Of a stretch of DNA of 64,000 nucleotides, positions 30,995 to 41,706 are shown piece by piece. Location of the stretch: positions 5,025,571 to 5,089,570 of the forward strand of contig OY725492.1 of the NCBI GenBank assembly GCA_963281255.1. The letters are read 5' to 3'. Below the pieces are notes generated by a model. The model saw nothing but the letters and a program-made list of their open reading frames with translations. It was not told the origin of the DNA and did not search any database. Source of the DNA: Aphrocallistes beatrix (Eukaryota; Porifera; Hexactinellida; Sceptrulophora; Aphrocallistidae). Position numbers and translations under genes: made by a program. The number at the start of each line of letters is the position of its first letter. Positions within the stretch are counted from its first letter, which is position 1.

Positions 30995-31153
30995 GACTGA
31001 TTAGATGTCTTATCCCAATTCATTCCATTCAATATCCTGCTTATTATTACCAAGAACTATTTCACTGACATTTAGAAGGTAATTTGTCCCCATAGTAAAC
31101 AGATTTTCTCAATAATATTTTATTCTTGTTTGTCAATAGATACAAACATCTGT

Positions 31154-32325
31154 ATGGCTACTCGTCGAGAAGAAATATCTGATCCAGACTTAATGGAGAA
31201 TGTATTCATGAAAGTGAGGAAACGAATTGAAGTGATATTCGATTCTCTGATTGAGAAAGTGAATGGGAGGAGAGAAACTTTCCTGAGACAGCTTAAAGAA
31301 TGGGAAGAAGAATTCAACAGAACAAGAGCAAACCAGTTCCAAGCTTTAGAAAAGATCAAAAAGGTACGAGATGGGATGGAAGAACTGCTAGCTAATATGG
31401 AACTAAGTAAGGCTAGAACTCCGATGGAAAAGGGGATTGAAGAATTGACTGAAACAATTAATAAGAAAGAAAAACAATTCGAATATCCAATAATTCGATT
31501 CGTTTGCGATACTCGAAGTGAATTGGAGTTGATTTTTTCTAAATTTGGATCTTTGACTAAAGAAACCAATAATGAGTTAGTCAGGAACTACACTCAACTC
31601 TCTAAACCACAGAAAGTGTTTGGTACTTTTGGGAAGGAAACAAGAATGTTTTCTGGTGCTCGAGGAGTTGTAATTGACAATAAAGGACAGAGAATATTCA
31701 TTGCTGATAGGGGGAATTCTCGTATTCAAGTCTGGAGTATGGAAGGAAGTTATCTGTCAGAGTTTGGAGGAGGAATTCTCAAGGAGCCATGGGAGATTGT
31801 ATTGTCTGATGATTCTATTTACATTTCTAATTTCTTAGGGCAGTTCTTATCGAAATGGTGCTTAAGTACTCTGACTCTAGAAACGAAATCTGAAACTTCT
31901 AAAGGGACTGAACCTGGTCAGTTGATTGGTCCATCTGGTCTCGATATTGATGATGAAGAAATATTTGCCGTTGAATCTCTCAAAAACGCATTTCTGTGTT
32001 TAACTTAAATCTCAACTTCAAAAGAGTTATGGCCAATAAAGCAATGTGCTATTCCTTTTGTTTACGAGTAAGGAATAACATTGTTTACATTGTAGAGTGT
32101 ACTGGTACTATTCTACTTGTATTATTTTCAAAATCAGATCAACTTTTGAGGACTATTCCTAAGTTTACACCTCTCTTATCTGGTTATAACTGCCATTTCA
32201 ATATTGATCTACAGTTCAACTTTCTAATGACACAAGCTAACAAAAATTGCCTCTTCATCTTTTCTCCTGAAGGAGTTCTCATTCACTCGGTCGGTTTCAC
32301 TGAATTCGAGCTAAGCAAACCTTGA
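31154..32325 (+). pseudogene. NHL-7: frameshifted, 3'-truncated coiled-coil/NHL gene
   Basis: It starts normally (MATRREEISD). At about 31983 one T is missing (TCAAAAACGC against TCAATAAACGC in paralogues), which shifts the frame; the propeller continues in the next frame from 31996. At about 32325 the gene ends abruptly (FELSKP) and runs into a 5'-truncated copy of a Tc1-like MITE, losing about the last 30 codons. Confidence 0.88.
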
Positions 32326-32720
32326 AGATCAAAACTCCTAAACGGTATGTACTACTAATCGGATTTCAGATTCGAAATCTGCGCATTCGAATTAGTTAAT
32401 GTAGAATATTTCTAATTATTAATTCCCAAGGTTTTCAAATTATCAATCACTGCCACATTATGCCACATATGTCGCTATTCACCACTATACATGATGGTAA
32501 AGAATTACCTCTTGTGCCACAGGTTGATAATTTACTTATTGGGTTGAGCAATTTATTAGAAATCGTCAACTATTACTAATTCGAATGTGTAGATTTCGAA
32601 TCTTAAATCCGACTCTTAGTATCTCTCAGAGTTTGAATACATCTCCCTTGCTGAAAAGACCCAATTTGGTACTATTTGTATGGGAAATAATGTAGTGTAC
32701 GAATACTTTTGTCCGGTTAG
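32326..32720. mobile_element. Truncated Tc1-like MITE ending NHL-7
   Basis: It matches the element at 58988-60101 from GAAGATCAAAACTCC onward, and ends with CTTTTGTCCGGTTAG. The left TIR is missing. It lacks the nested element found at 59134, so it provides the empty site for that insertion. Confidence 0.78.
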
Positions 32721-32948
32721 TATATTATTGATCTCTGCTCTCATGTACTTGAGTAAAGGATGTATTATAGTATTGGTTGTTACATAACTTAATATCCTAT
32801 AGTATTTATTAATTCACTTTTAGTTCTTTACCTTTGATAGAATTCATGAGTTGTTTTCAAGGTGCCGTTACTGCAGTGGGAATGGAATTCAATTTGATAC
32901 AGTTAAGTTTTCCAATCCTAGGATCCTAGATACAGTTGTCAAGTTATT

Positions 32949-33097
32949 CAGGGCTTTTCACAAGTCATCAACTCTAATGACCCGAGTCATCGATAATTGA
33001 CTCGTTAATGAAATATAATGATTCCAGTCAGCGAGTCATTGACTCGGTGACTCGCGAATCATGACTTAGCCAGATAAATGACTCGTGGAAAGCCCTG
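32949..33097. mobile_element. Short hAT-like MITE rich in GACTCG
   Basis: The ends CAGGGCTTTTCAC and GTGGAAAGCCCTG are inverted. The target sites are AAGTTATT (32941-32948) and AAGATATT (33098-33105). The empty site is at about 41951 (GTCAAGTTATTGTGTATGG). GACTCG or GAGTCA is repeated about ten times in 149 bp. Confidence 0.88.
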
Positions 33098-33105
33098 AAG
33101 ATATT

Positions 33106-33700
33106 GTGTATGGAAGTTCACACATCCCTAGAAGTGTTGTGATTCATAATAATAGTCAGAGAATATGAGGTTGAAAGAAAAGTCCTCTAGGGGACATACA
33201 TGAGAGCATAGGCGTAGCTAAGGGGTTTCTGTCAACCCCAGTCATTAATGGTTCCCACTTCCAGAAAATCCAAACGAGAAGTGCTAGCTATTCTTGTCTT
33301 GAGAACTATTATTAGTGATAAAAAAGATTTTAGAAGTCTTCTCTGCGTCTGTAAACATCAGAAAAGATCTCATTCTTTGCAAGTATTTGTGATATATCAA
33401 AATGGTAAAGACAAAGTGGAAATTAATTATGCAGATACTACTGATCATTAGCTATCAAGATATATAGCAAAACTATTATCATTGCATTAGTACAGGAGCC
33501 CAGAGGGCGGCTTATACGGACACGTGTCCGTCAGCCGCGCAGCGCAAGCAAGCGCGCTAGTGTATTAATGTAGTGAATGCCTCAACTCTATTACAATTTA
33601 TAAATAAGTGTGTATTCCTTAACTGTAATTCAATAGCTGGAATATATTGCATTAATTAGAGAAGTCTAAACAATCAGAAAAGAGGAAAAATTAACTCAAG
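33106..33700. other. Conserved receptor-upstream block
   Basis: This block is shared with R1 (22493-22940) and in part with R4 and R5. It contains GAGAAGTGCTAGCTATTC, a GC-rich hairpin ending GCGCAAGCAAGCGCGCTAGT at about 33562 that resembles a Helitron 3' end, and then AT-rich DNA leading to the TATA box. A 25-bp NHL-gene scrap lies at about 33140-33165. No coding frame is supported. Confidence 0.55.
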
Positions 33701-33707
33701 TCTTTTG

Positions 33708-33714
33708 TATAAAT
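33708..33714 (+). promoter_or_regulatory. TATA box of receptor R2
   Basis: TATAAAT, 34 bp before the R2 start codon, identical in context to R1. Confidence 0.7.
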
Positions 33715-33741
33715 TGGAAGCTCAGCAATTCTAAATGAAAT

Positions 33742-35766
33742 ATGAAGATTTTAGAAATATTTACTGTTCTGTTGTTTGCAAATCTTTCATTGATTAAGTG
33801 TCAAGAATGTAACACACCAATTATTAGAGATATAGTGAATCCTGATACCAGCAAGAGGACTAATTTTCTAAATCAGTTAGGAGATAGTATAGTTCCTCTA
33901 TTGAACGGATCAGAAGCTCTAGAACTCAGACATCTAGGATCCTCTAACGTATTCCCGAATCCATTTTTCAAACTAGCAGACTCAGAATCTTACTACATAA
34001 CTGCAATAGATTTACAGTTTGGAGATGTAGGATCTTGTCAGGGAACTGGAGATGTGATAGAGATAGATAGGATTAGGATTGGAACATCTCTAACAGAGAC
34101 TAGCAATCCTCATGTTCCTGTAACATATGATAACAGTAATGGTTACCTGAATCTAACAGAGCTAGGTGATCCTAACAACGGAAGAATAATCAGACTTAAA
34201 ATACCTGCAACAAGAGGGAATGTTGTTATATATCGAGTGAGTGTTCATTAAATTAATTCAGTCAATATTTACTATACACATTTTCTATCATCAATCTCCA
34301 GATAATAACGACTAATCCAGCAGGACCTGAACAGATAAGACTATGTCTGAGAACTGAGATTTATGGATGTCTTGTCAGTAGTGTTACTACACCTCCTCCT
34401 CACACAGAATTACTCCAGTACAACCTGGTAGAGCCTACTGTCTACTCAGACTCTAAGTACACAGGAGTAGTGTCTCAGGGATATTTGTCTGGAGGTCAGG
34501 GAATACTCAATGACGGAATTATAGGTGAGGAAGTACACAAATCCTTACTATTAAAACTCGATTAACCATAACTCAGCCTTTTCAGGTGATAGAAGGATGA
34601 AATTTTAATAGAATGTGTATATTAATATACCTCACATATGATGCGACTATCATCAAAAATCATGACTCATCACTCTGTTATGACGCCATCATTACGCATC
34701 AAAAATTTATAAATTTGGTGATTTTTCGTGCAATTTCGATTATAACAGTAAGACAGACGTATTTAGAGATGTTCTCTCCCTTATAGTTAATCAATGTAAC
34801 CTCAAAGTGTCCACCAGCCGCCCAGCACATGCAAGCGGAGCCCGCTTGTTAATGATTAAAATGTTTGCTATAAATTTATTACTTAATTTCATAGGTAGAG
34901 ATCCCAGTACACCAGACCCTGTTGATTGGTTAGGATGGTCTAACCCTGATGTCTCGAATTCAGAAATACTATTCCTGTTCACAGCTAGAAGGTTAATCCA
35001 CAACATCAGCATATTCTACTGGACACGAGACGGTACTCTCAATGGAGTAGAGTTCTATGAAGAAGATGGATTAGTGAGTGGATTCAGTGAGACAACAGAA
35101 TCAGATGGACTTGTCTACAGAGAAATATACTCACATAGTGGATTAGCGACTGGGTATTTAAGGGTAAAATTAATGGAAACAAATCCAGTATTAATAACAG
35201 AAATAGAAGTAATACTATCTGATGGAAGTAACTTGTTGGGACCTGTTCTAGACACTTCTAGGTTCACAATACCGAGTTCGATTAGATCCACACAGTTCAC
35301 TAGTACCACTACTACATCCATGCAACCAACCAGTACCACTACTGCATCCATACATCCCACTAGTACCACTACTGCATCCACACAGCCCACTAATTTCACT
35401 CAAACGATTAACACTACAAATATTACAGTGACACAATACACCACTATGCCACCACTTCCAGGACAGATATTAATCCCGGTTATTATAGGAATCAGTCTGA
35501 CTCTATTCTTAGTTATATGTATTATAGCACTGGTGTTACTATTATTAGTCTGCTACTCTCGCCACTACAGAACAGCTGTGAGGATGAGGAGGGAGGAGAG
35601 GGATCAGGGGTACTATGTCCCTATGGCACCAGTGGAGACGAAGAACTACGAGAATGTGCCGAGCAAAAGTGGCATGGAGGAGAGTTCCACTCAGCAACAG
35701 AAAGGAGACACCAAGGACCAGCACTACTACTCCAAAATAGAGAATGAGTATGTGGCATTGACATAA
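33742..35766 (+). CDS. R2: kinase-less discoidin-domain-receptor-like membrane protein
   Basis: Three exons: 33742-34236, 34302-34524 and 34895-35766, 529 residues. Domains as in R1: signal peptide (MKILEIFTVLLFANLSLIKC), discoidin-like domain closing in CLRTEIYGC, DS-like domain with WLGWSN, stalk, membrane span, tyrosine-motif tail. The stalk is built from 30-bp-scale repeats (PTSTTTAS units) and differs from the other copies, while the tail is almost unchanged (YVPM, NYENV, YYSKI, EYVA). Intron 2 is 370 bp against 63 bp in R1, because a Helitron-like element sits in it. Convergent with NHL-8. Confidence 0.8.
34542..34849 (+). mobile_element. Helitron-like element in intron 2 of R2
   Basis: It starts TCCTTACTATTAAAACTCG after an A and ends with the GC-rich GCAAGCGGAGCCCGCTTGT before a T. 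The R1 intron (ACACAAGTTTATAATTAAAA) is the empty site. No target duplication is seen, as expected for rolling-circle elements. Confidence 0.65.
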
Positions 35767-36863
35767 CTAAGTGGCATATAGTTGTTAAGGAATGTTGTGC
35801 AGGAATTCATTGTTTATTTGTATATTTTAAGTGTAAAATTGATTATTCTAGAATTGACATCTGTAGCTAGAAAGTGTGATACATTATTTCCTCATTTAGG
35901 ATTGTAATAAACAACGCTATTGTAAATTTGAACAAATATTTGTGTAATTAAATAACCTTCATTAAGCTAGTGATGTCATTATATTATTAAAATGTTGTAT
36001 CTCATGCAGTATATTTAAGTAGGACTATCCAACGCCGGCGCCACGGTTTTAGAAGTGGTCCGGTTAAAACCGTATTAACCAGACCAGTGGCGCCGGCCCT
36101 GCTATCTAGCTATCAACAACTAACCATGGACCTAGAAATCTCGTATATCAGAAGTACGTGTACACTCTACAGATATAGCTAGCACTTCTCGCTACTTGGT
36201 TCTAAGCTAGGGTAGCTAGGGGTGGTTCCGGGGGGTAGGGGGTACAGCTCCCCCCGTCGGGGAAAATTTAATAATATGCCAGGGAAAGAATTGGAAGAAA
36301 TTTAGGGAAGAATATACACTCAAAAGTTTTTTATTTCTGTGAGGAGAGTCGCCTAGAATTTCCATCTTTTGAACTTTTAGTAATATTCTTATAAGCATAA
36401 AGATAAACGTTATGAAGTGTGGATGGTTATGGTATTCTAGGATTATAAATAGAATAATTTAGAATTTCAGAAGACACTATAATTTAGATTCCCTGTCAAG
36501 GAATACCTGGCGTCACTTCTGCCTAGCTTCTATGTCTCCTAGAGGATTTTTCTCCCAAACTCAGACAATATTCTCTGACTATTATTATGAATCACAACAC
36601 TTCAAGTAAATGTGATCTTCAATGAATAATACTTGACAACTGTATCTAGGATCTTAGGATTGGAAACCTTAACTGTATCCCATTGAATTTCCTTCCCATG
36701 GTAGTGACGGCACTTTGACAACAACTTATGAATTCCATCAAATGTAAAGAAATAAATGTGAATAAATGTGAATATAGGTATGATACAAAGTTATGTGAAT
36801 ACAATTACAACATTTACTTACTCTGGTACATGAAGTAGAGATCAATAATAAACTAGTATAATA
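35767..36863. other. Spacer between convergent R2 and NHL-8
   Basis: It holds the R2 polyadenylation region (AATAAA near 35907), a short inverted-repeat element at 36030-36101, an NHL scrap at about 36545-36590 (inverted CTCCCAAACTCAGACAATAT) and the empty P-element site near 36690. No gene is supported. Confidence 0.7.
36030..36101. mobile_element. 72-bp inverted-repeat element
   Basis: The ends GCCGGCGCCAC and GTGGCGCCGGC are inverted, flanked by CTATC on both sides. The R1 paralogue (AGTAGGACGATCTAGC) lacks it. Probably a deletion derivative of a hAT-like family. Confidence 0.7.
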
Positions 36864-38105
36864 TCAAAATATTGCAATCGCGTTTGAACCTTGTGTGAAA
36901 CTCATCACGATACGTCCGTCCTTGCTAACATCGATACCAAATGGTCTTTTTAGGCCGATTTCAGCGAAATTGACAGAGTGAATGAGATCTCCTTCAGGAG
37001 AAAAGATGAAGAGACAATTTTTGTTAGCTTGTGTCATTAGAAAGTTGAACTGTGAATCAAAATTGAAATGGCAGATATAGCCAAATAAGAGAGGGGTAAA
37101 CTTCGGAATAGTCCTCAAAAGCTGATCTGATTTTGAAAATAATAGAATAGTACCAGAACTCTCTACAATGTAAACAACGTTATTCCTTACTCGTAAACAA
37201 AAAGAATAGCACATCGCGTTATTAGCCATAATTCTTCTGAATTTGAGATTTAAGTCAAAAACAGAAATACGTTTATTGAGAGATTCAAGAACAAATATTT
37301 CTTCTTCATCAATATCGAGACCAGATGGACCAATCAACTGACCAGGTTCAGGCCCTTTAGAAGTTTCAGATTTCGTCGCTAGAGTCAGAGTACTTAAGCA
37401 CCATTTCGATAAGAACTGCCCTTCGTAATCAGAAATGTAAATAGAATCATCAGACAATGCAATCTCCCATGGTTCCTTGAAAATTCCTCCACCAAACTCT
37501 GACAGATATCTTCCTTCCATACTCCAGACTTGAATACGAGAATTCCCCCTATCAGCAATGAATATTCTCTGACTTTCATTGTCAATTACAACTCCTCGAG
37601 CACAAGAAAACCTTCTTGTTTCCTTCCCAAATGTACCAAACACTTTCTGGGATTTAGAGAGTTGAGTGTAGTTCCTGACTGACACATTATTGGTCTCTTT
37701 AGTCAAAGATCCAAATTTAGAAAAATTCAACTCCAATTCAGTTCGGGTATCACAAACGAATCGAATTTGTGGATATTCGATTTGTTTTTCTTTCTTATTA
37801 ATTGTTTCAGTCAATTCTTCAATTCCTTTTTCCATCGGAGTTCTAGCCTCACTCAGTGTCATAGTAGCTAGCAGTTCTTCCATACCATCTCGTACATTTT
37901 TAATCTTTTCTAAAGCTTGGAAATGGTTAGCTCTTGTTATGTTGAATTCTTCTTCCAATTCCTTCAGCTGTCTTAGGAAAGTTTCTCTTCTCTCATTCAC
38001 TTTCTCAATCAGAGAATCGAATATCACTTCGATTCGTTTCCTCACTTTCATGAATACATTCTCCATTAAGTCTGGATCAGATATTACTCCTCGACGAGTA
38101 GCCAT
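36864..38105 (-). CDS. NHL-8: coiled-coil plus NHL-repeat protein
   Basis: Intact 413-residue frame, start MATRRGVISD at 38105. Domains as in the family; blade DNESQRIFIADRGNSRIQVW. Upstream, the TATA (38244-38253) and UTR acceptor are present, but the UTR splice donor reads CAGCAG|AT instead of GT (38162-38161), so the UTR intron may be retained or use another donor. Convergent with R2 and head-to-head with NHL-9. Confidence 0.87.
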   Translation of the reverse strand: MATRRGVISDPDLMENVFMKVRKRIEVIFDSLIEKVNERRETFLRQLKELEEEFNITRANHFQALEKIKNVRDGMEELLATMTLSEARTPMEKGIEELTETINKKEKQIEYPQIRFVCDTRTELELNFSKFGSLTKETNNVSVRNYTQLSKSQKVFGTFGKETRRFSCARGVVIDNESQRIFIADRGNSRIQVWSMEGRYLSEFGGGIFKEPWEIALSDDSIYISDYEGQFLSKWCLSTLTLATKSETSKGPEPGQLIGPSGLDIDEEEIFVLESLNKRISVFDLNLKFRRIMANNAMCYSFCLRVRNNVVYIVESSGTILLFSKSDQLLRTIPKFTPLLFGYICHFNFDSQFNFLMTQANKNCLFIFSPEGDLIHSVNFAEIGLKRPFGIDVSKDGRIVMSFTQGSNAIAIF

Positions 38106-38243
38106 ACAGATGTTTGTATCTATTAACAAGCAAGAATCTGTTTTACTGTGGAAACAAATTATCTGCTGAGAAATGTCAGTAAAATAGTTTTATTAGTGGT
38201 AAATGTTTTTAACAATGGATTGAGATAAGACATCAAATCAATC

Positions 38244-38253
38244 TATTTATATA
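38244..38253 (-). promoter_or_regulatory. TATA box of NHL-8
   Basis: TATATAAATA on the minus strand in the conserved family promoter block. Confidence 0.7.
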
Positions 38254-39236
38254 AAACTGAGTTAATACGAGTAAATACTGAAGTAATAGACTTCGGATCT
38301 TACATCATCTCACAGACAAATATGCAAATAATCCTACATACAGGATTACATATATGTGTATATACTCAATACCAAATAAGCATTTTAAGGAGATGCCTTA
38401 ACATAGCATTGCACAATTACGACCTGACCTACAAGTATGAATGGAGATGAATCATGTGCTACTTGCCCAATCATGGTGATTTCCAATGTCTATTTTGCCG
38501 GACTTTTTAGGAGAATGGACATAATCTCGTTGGAAGTCCTCTTACTACAACACTTTAATAGCTAACCTTTTATAGAATTATCAAATTCATGTCCTGTATC
38601 GTGGTAGGATTGCACAAATAATGTTAATTTAGTATAAGTTACACATGAAAGTTTAATGAAACAGTAGACTCTACGTAGATAGTGTTAATATATCGAGTGC
38701 ATTAAAATTCATTATTCAATAAGTATGACAAACTATAGCATCACTGGTAGTACTGAGCAATACAAATACTTTTATAAACTATCCTCTATGATGTTAACAA
38801 GACAAGAATATCTTCAGAGAAAAGAGGAAAAATCACACTTTTCCGGATATGACAGTCAATTCAAAAAGAAGCAGTCGTGCATATATTGCAAATGCCATTC
38901 CTTAACAACTATCAGTCTCTTCTCATGCTTATTGAATAATGTATTCTTGTCTTGTTAACATCATAGAGGATAGTTTATATATTTATTTGTGTTGCTCAGT
39001 ACTACAAGTGATACTATAGTTAGTCATACTTATTGAATAATGTATTTTAATGCACATGTTATATCAACTCCACTATCTACATAAAGTTTGTTGTTTCATT
39101 AATAGAATGTTCTGTGTAACGTATACTAATTTAACATTATTTGTCAATTCTACCACGATAAAGGACATGAATTGAATCTTTATATAAAAGGTAAACTAGT
39201 AAAGTGGTGCATCAAGAAGACTTCCAATGAGATTAT

Positions 39237-39647
39237 CAGGGTTGCCGTGGGAATGAAATTTCAATTCCCATTTCCATCTCATTCCCATAGAATTCCTGTG
39301 AGAATCCCCATAGGAACCCTGTGGAAATCCCAGGGTTGCCATGGGAATGGGAATGACTTTGAGCCTATGGGTATTCTCACATGTGGGTTCTGTGTGTTTC
39401 TGTGTGTTTCTGTGTGTTTCTGTGTGTTTCTGTGGGTGTTCCTCTGGGTTTTTGCGGGGTTTTCGGTGGATTATGTGGGTTTTTGTGGGTATTCCACTGA
39501 TATCCTGTGGGAATGAGATGGGAATGGGTTTTGAAATTCTATTTTCACGGCAACCCTGGGGAATCCCCATAGGAATCCCCACGGGGGAAAAATTATTCCC
39601 ATTCCCATCCCATAGGTATGGGGATTCACATTCCCACGGCAACCCTG
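39237..39647. mobile_element. hAT-like MITE rich in ATTCCCAT
   Basis: The ends CAGGGTTGCCGTGGGAAT and ATTCCCACGGCAACCCTG are perfect inverted repeats, and GAGATTAT flanks both sides (39229-39236, 39648-39655). The empty site is at about 30760 (TTCCAATGAGATTATATCC). GGGAAT words fill both halves; the centre holds five TGTGTTTC repeats. Confidence 0.93.
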
Positions 39648-39874
39648 GAGATTATGTCCATTCTCCTAAAAAATCCGGCTAAAATAGACACATGATTCAT
39701 CTCCATCCATACTTGGTGGTCAAGTCGTAATTGTGCAATGCCAGGATATTATGTAATAAATTTATATCGAGTGTATTCTTGTATGTATTTATGTGTGCAG
39801 GATTGTTTGTCTGTAGGAGATGATGTAAGATCTAGAGTCTTTTAATCCAGTATTTTCTCACATTATCTCAGTTT

Positions 39875-39884
39875 TATATAAATA
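39875..39884 (+). promoter_or_regulatory. TATA box of NHL-9
   Basis: TATATAAATA in the conserved block; the UTR donor CGCAG|GTAATTTG follows at 39989. Confidence 0.72.
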
Positions 39885-39988
39885 GACTGATTAGATGTCT
39901 TATCTCAATTCATTTTTGCTAAAATTCATTCCATTCAATATCCTGCTTATTATTAACAAGAACTATTTCACTGACACTTATCACGCAG

Positions 39989-40450
39989 GTAATTTGATTC
40001 TATAGTAAACATATTTTCTCAATAATATTTAGTGCAGCTCTTTGTATAGGAGATGCCTTAAGTCGGGATTGGCGTGCGACGTCCGTCCGTCTATTCGCTC
40101 CTGGAAATTCAATTGGGCCAAATTGCATCAAATTGGGACTAAATTTCCTTATATAAGTATGGTGGACATTTGAACCCCGGTGCCAATTCTGAAAATTTCC
40201 ACACCTTTTTACAAAATGTTTCAGTGTATTATCCAACCAGAAAAGGAAGTTGGTATCCCTATATTGTGCAATGAATCAATCAAACAACATCTCAATGATT
40301 ACTACATGATATTTCAATATGGGGATTTCAAATTTCAAACGCAAATTTCCCCGATTAGAATATTGACATTTCGTGTCCTACTACGTAGTTACTTAATGGA
40401 GCTGCACTATCGGTCTGTCGACCGACATTTTCTTTCTTGTTTTTTGATAG
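39989..40450 (+). other. 5' UTR intron of NHL-9 with MITE
   Basis: Donor GCAG|GTAATTTG and acceptor TTTGATAG|ATACGAGC. It contains the GTGCAGCTC-ended MITE at 40032-40417, the same insertion as in NHL-6. Confidence 0.68.
40032..40417. mobile_element. MITE with GTGCAGCTC ends in NHL-9 UTR intron
   Basis: It is TA-flanked, with the ends GTGCAGCTC and GAGCTGCAC, and is orthologous to 29200-29575. The shared insertion shows NHL-6 and NHL-9 descend from one duplicated locus. Confidence 0.75.
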
Positions 40451-40464
40451 ATACGAGCATATGT

Positions 40465-41706
40465 ATGGCTACTCGTCGGGGAGTAATATCTGATCCAGAC
40501 TTAATGGAGAATGTATTCATGAAAGTGAGGAAACGAATCGAAGTGATATTCGATTCTCTGATTGAGAAAGTGAATGAGAGGCGAGAAACTTTCCTGAGAC
40601 AGCTTAAAGAATGGGAAGAGGAATTCAACAGAACAAGAGCAGACCAGTTCCAATCTGTAGAAAAGATTAAAAATGTACGAGATGGGATGGGAGACCTGTT
40701 GGCTAAAATGACACTACGTCAAGCTAGAACCTCGATGGAAAAGGGGATTGAAGAATTAACTACAACAATTGATAAGAAAGAAAAACAAATCGAATATCCA
40801 ATAATTCGATTTGTTTGTGATACCCAAAGTGAATTGGTGTTGAATTTTTCTAAATTTGGATCTTTGACTAAAGAGACCAATAATGTGTTAGTCAAGAACT
40901 ACACTCAACTCTCTAAACCACAGAAAGTGTTTGGTACTTTTGGGAAGGAAGCAAGAAGGTTTTCTGGTGCTCGAGGAGTTGTAATTGACAATGAAAGTCA
41001 GAGAATATTCATTGTTGACAAGGGGAATTCTCGTATTCAAGTCTGGAGTATGGAAGGAAGATATCTGTCTGAGTTTGGAAGAGGAATTTTCAAGGAGCCA
41101 TGGGAGATTGCATTGTCTGATGATTCTATTTACATTTCTGATTACGAAGGGCAGTTCTTATCGAAATGGTGCTTAAGTACTCTGACTCTAGCGACGAAAT
41201 CTGAAACTTCCAAAGGGTCTGAACCTGGTCAGTTGATTGGTCCATCTGGTCTCGATATTGATGAAGAAGAAATATTTGTTGTTGAATCTTTCAATAAACG
41301 CATTTCTGTGTTTGACTTAAATCTCAAATTCAAAAGAATCATGGCCAATAACGCGATGTACTATTCTTTTTGTTTACGAGTAAGGAATAACGTTGTTTAC
41401 ATTGTAGAGAGTACTGGCACTGTTCTATTATTTTCGAAATCAGATCAACTTTTGAGGACTATTCCGAAGTTTACACCTCTCTTATCTGGCTATATCTGCC
41501 ATTTCAATTTTGATTCACAGTTCAACTTTCTAATGACACAAGCTGACAAAAATTGTCTCTTCATCTTTTCTCCAGAAGGAGATCTCATACACTCGCTCAA
41601 TTTCGCTGAATTCGACCTAAACAGACCTTTTGGTATCGATGTTAGCAAGGACGGACGTATCGTGATGAGTTTCACACAAGGTTCAAATGCTATTGCAATA
41701 TTTTGA
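40465..41706 (+). CDS. NHL-9: coiled-coil plus NHL-repeat protein
   Basis: Intact 413-residue frame, start MATRRGVISD at 40465; an out-of-frame ATG lies 4 nt upstream. Coiled coil about 15-120, propeller about 150-413. Nearly identical to NHL-6. The open frame continues 95 codons upstream into the UTR-intron MITE and is not counted. Convergent with R3. Confidence 0.87.
   Translation: MATRRGVISDPDLMENVFMKVRKRIEVIFDSLIEKVNERRETFLRQLKEWEEEFNRTRADQFQSVEKIKNVRDGMGDLLAKMTLRQARTSMEKGIEELTTTIDKKEKQIEYPIIRFVCDTQSELVLNFSKFGSLTKETNNVLVKNYTQLSKPQKVFGTFGKEARRFSGARGVVIDNESQRIFIVDKGNSRIQVWSMEGRYLSEFGRGIFKEPWEIALSDDSIYISDYEGQFLSKWCLSTLTLATKSETSKGSEPGQLIGPSGLDIDEEEIFVVESFNKRISVFDLNLKFKRIMANNAMYYSFCLRVRNNVVYIVESTGTVLLFSKSDQLLRTIPKFTPLLSGYICHFNFDSQFNFLMTQADKNCLFIFSPEGDLIHSLNFAEFDLNRPFGIDVSKDGRIVMSFTQGSNAIAIF

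Noticed and set aside
36216..36398. 60-codon minus-strand frame in the R2/NHL-8 spacer
   Set aside because: G-rich low-complexity stretch with no counterpart in the other two spacers.
39172..39682. Several frames of 110-150 codons on both strands
   Set aside because: They lie inside the inverted-repeat MITE at 39237-39647, and the composition reflects its ATTCCCAT repeats.
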